Assembly (NCBI GenBank): GCA_003979185.1 | Contig: RYWJ01000021.1 | Location: 1 to 12,687, forward strand | Origin: Candidatus Saccharimonadota bacterium | Lineage (GTDB): Bacteria > Patescibacteriota > Saccharimonadia > Saccharimonadales > Saccharimonadaceae | DNA length: 12,687 nt | Direction: 5' to 3' | Shown: positions 12,419 to 12,687 of the stretch, in pieces | Layout: each line of letters begins with the position of its first letter | How positions within the stretch are numbered: the stretch's first letter is position 1 | Made by a program: the position numbers and the translations under genes | The notes under the pieces: model-generated | Seen by the model: the letters and a program-made list of their open reading frames with translations, nothing else | What the model was told of the DNA's origin: nothing | Database searches by the model: none

Positions 12419-12445
12419 TTGCAATTTTTTTGGCTATGCTATAAA
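12419..12445 (+). promoter_or_regulatory. Promoter of the right-end gene
   Basis: Extended -10 TGCTATAAA (12437-12445) with a possible TTGCAA -35 (12419-12424) at a short 15-base spacing. Predicted start near 12452, giving a leader of about 195 bases before the ATG at 12647. Confidence 0.5.
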
Positions 12446-12451
12446 ATGAGA

Positions 12452-12646
12452 GCGTAAAGACGAAATCAAGTTAGATAGAATAAACGCCATCGAGATTAGG
12501 CTTTTGTTGTATCAAAGTATCTAAATAGCACCATGAGTGTTAGGCTTTGGTATAACTATTGGAGTCTGACTTGGTTTCGTCGCCACTCGTGGTGCTATTT
12601 TTATAGGTAGGCTCTCCGAGCGGTGACGAATTAAAAGGAGGGCTAG
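12452..12646 (+). promoter_or_regulatory. Structured mRNA leader, copy 2 (candidate riboregulator)
   Basis: Arm a1 (12506-12517) pairs with a2 (12545-12556) over 12 of 12 positions, two of them G:U. Arm b1 (12523-12539) lies inside the a1-a2 loop and pairs with b2 (12584-12600) over 17 of 17 positions, one of them G:U. A local hairpin (12581-12585 with 12590-12594) precedes a T-rich stretch. Shared with copy 1 are TTTTGTTGTATC (12502-12513; 10 of 12 bases), TGGTTTCGTCGCC (12572-12584; 12 of 13) and the AAAAGGAGGG Shine-Dalgarno (12633-12642). CTCTCC (12612-12617) could mask GGAGGG. The paired arms differ in sequence from copy 1 but keep pairing, which is covariation support for both stems. 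Confidence 0.65.
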
Positions 12647-12687
12647 ATGCTTAGCAAAGATAAGATACCAAGATGTAAGTATTATGG
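12647..12687 (+). CDS. 5' end of a gene, probably a second FISUMP-type surface protein (partial)
   Basis: Only 13 complete codons are present (MLSKDKIPRCKYY...), running off the window. The start is set by AAAAGGAGGG 4 bases upstream, exactly as in the FISUMP gene at 2089. The lysine-rich opening resembles that protein's MLIKNHSKPNFAWKK, and the leader has the same unusual architecture. A secreted FISUMP protein is therefore likely, but the domain itself is not in the window. Confidence 0.55.
   Translation, partial: MLSKDKIPRCKYY

Overview
The window looks like a piece of a reduced bacterial genome of the Candidate Phyla Radiation, most likely a Saccharibacteria (TM7) relative. The grounds are a large secreted FISUMP-type protein with the 'DGNCWMTQNL' signature, a shortened MurE, a FemAB-type peptidoglycan transferase, a standard genetic code, and a mix of leaderless and Shine-Dalgarno-led genes. 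The phylum is an inference from gene style; no rRNA or tRNA gene was seen.

The core (about 3.5-11.3 kb) is housekeeping. On the minus strand lie a FemAB-type transferase, a small membrane-protein operon, tsaD and murE. On the plus strand lie a TM2-domain protein and groES-groEL, the latter under a CIRCE operator. Hairpin terminators separate most units, and those between convergent genes look bidirectional. The minus-strand housekeeping genes have -10 boxes 6-10 bases from the ATG and no Shine-Dalgarno, so their mRNAs are probably leaderless.

The flanks (about 1-3.5 kb and 12.1-12.7 kb) are accessory and hold the unusual material. One complete FISUMP surface-protein gene (2089-3483) and the first codons of a second gene (12647 onward) are each preceded by a leader of about 180-195 bases. 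The two leaders differ in most bases but share one arrangement: two long stems whose arms interleave (a1-b1-a2-b2), a conserved TGGTTTCGNCGCC block, a local hairpin, a U-rich stretch and a strong SD. Both stems are kept by different base pairs in the two copies, which suggests a switch-like cis-regulatory RNA.

Three promoterless fragments (22-216 and 1122-1397 on minus, 12184-12381 on plus) each encode the last ~65-75 residues of a FISUMP domain. They end in a virtually identical 47-48 base block that runs 21 bases past the stop codon, and two also begin with the same 29 bases. The middles are strongly diverged but open. They resemble silent donor cassettes for recombining the tip of a C-type-lectin-like surface protein.

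The left flank also carries a promoter-to-terminator unit without an ORF (candidate ncRNA, ~400-787) and a 244-base element with perfect 24-base terminal inverted repeats (MITE-like).
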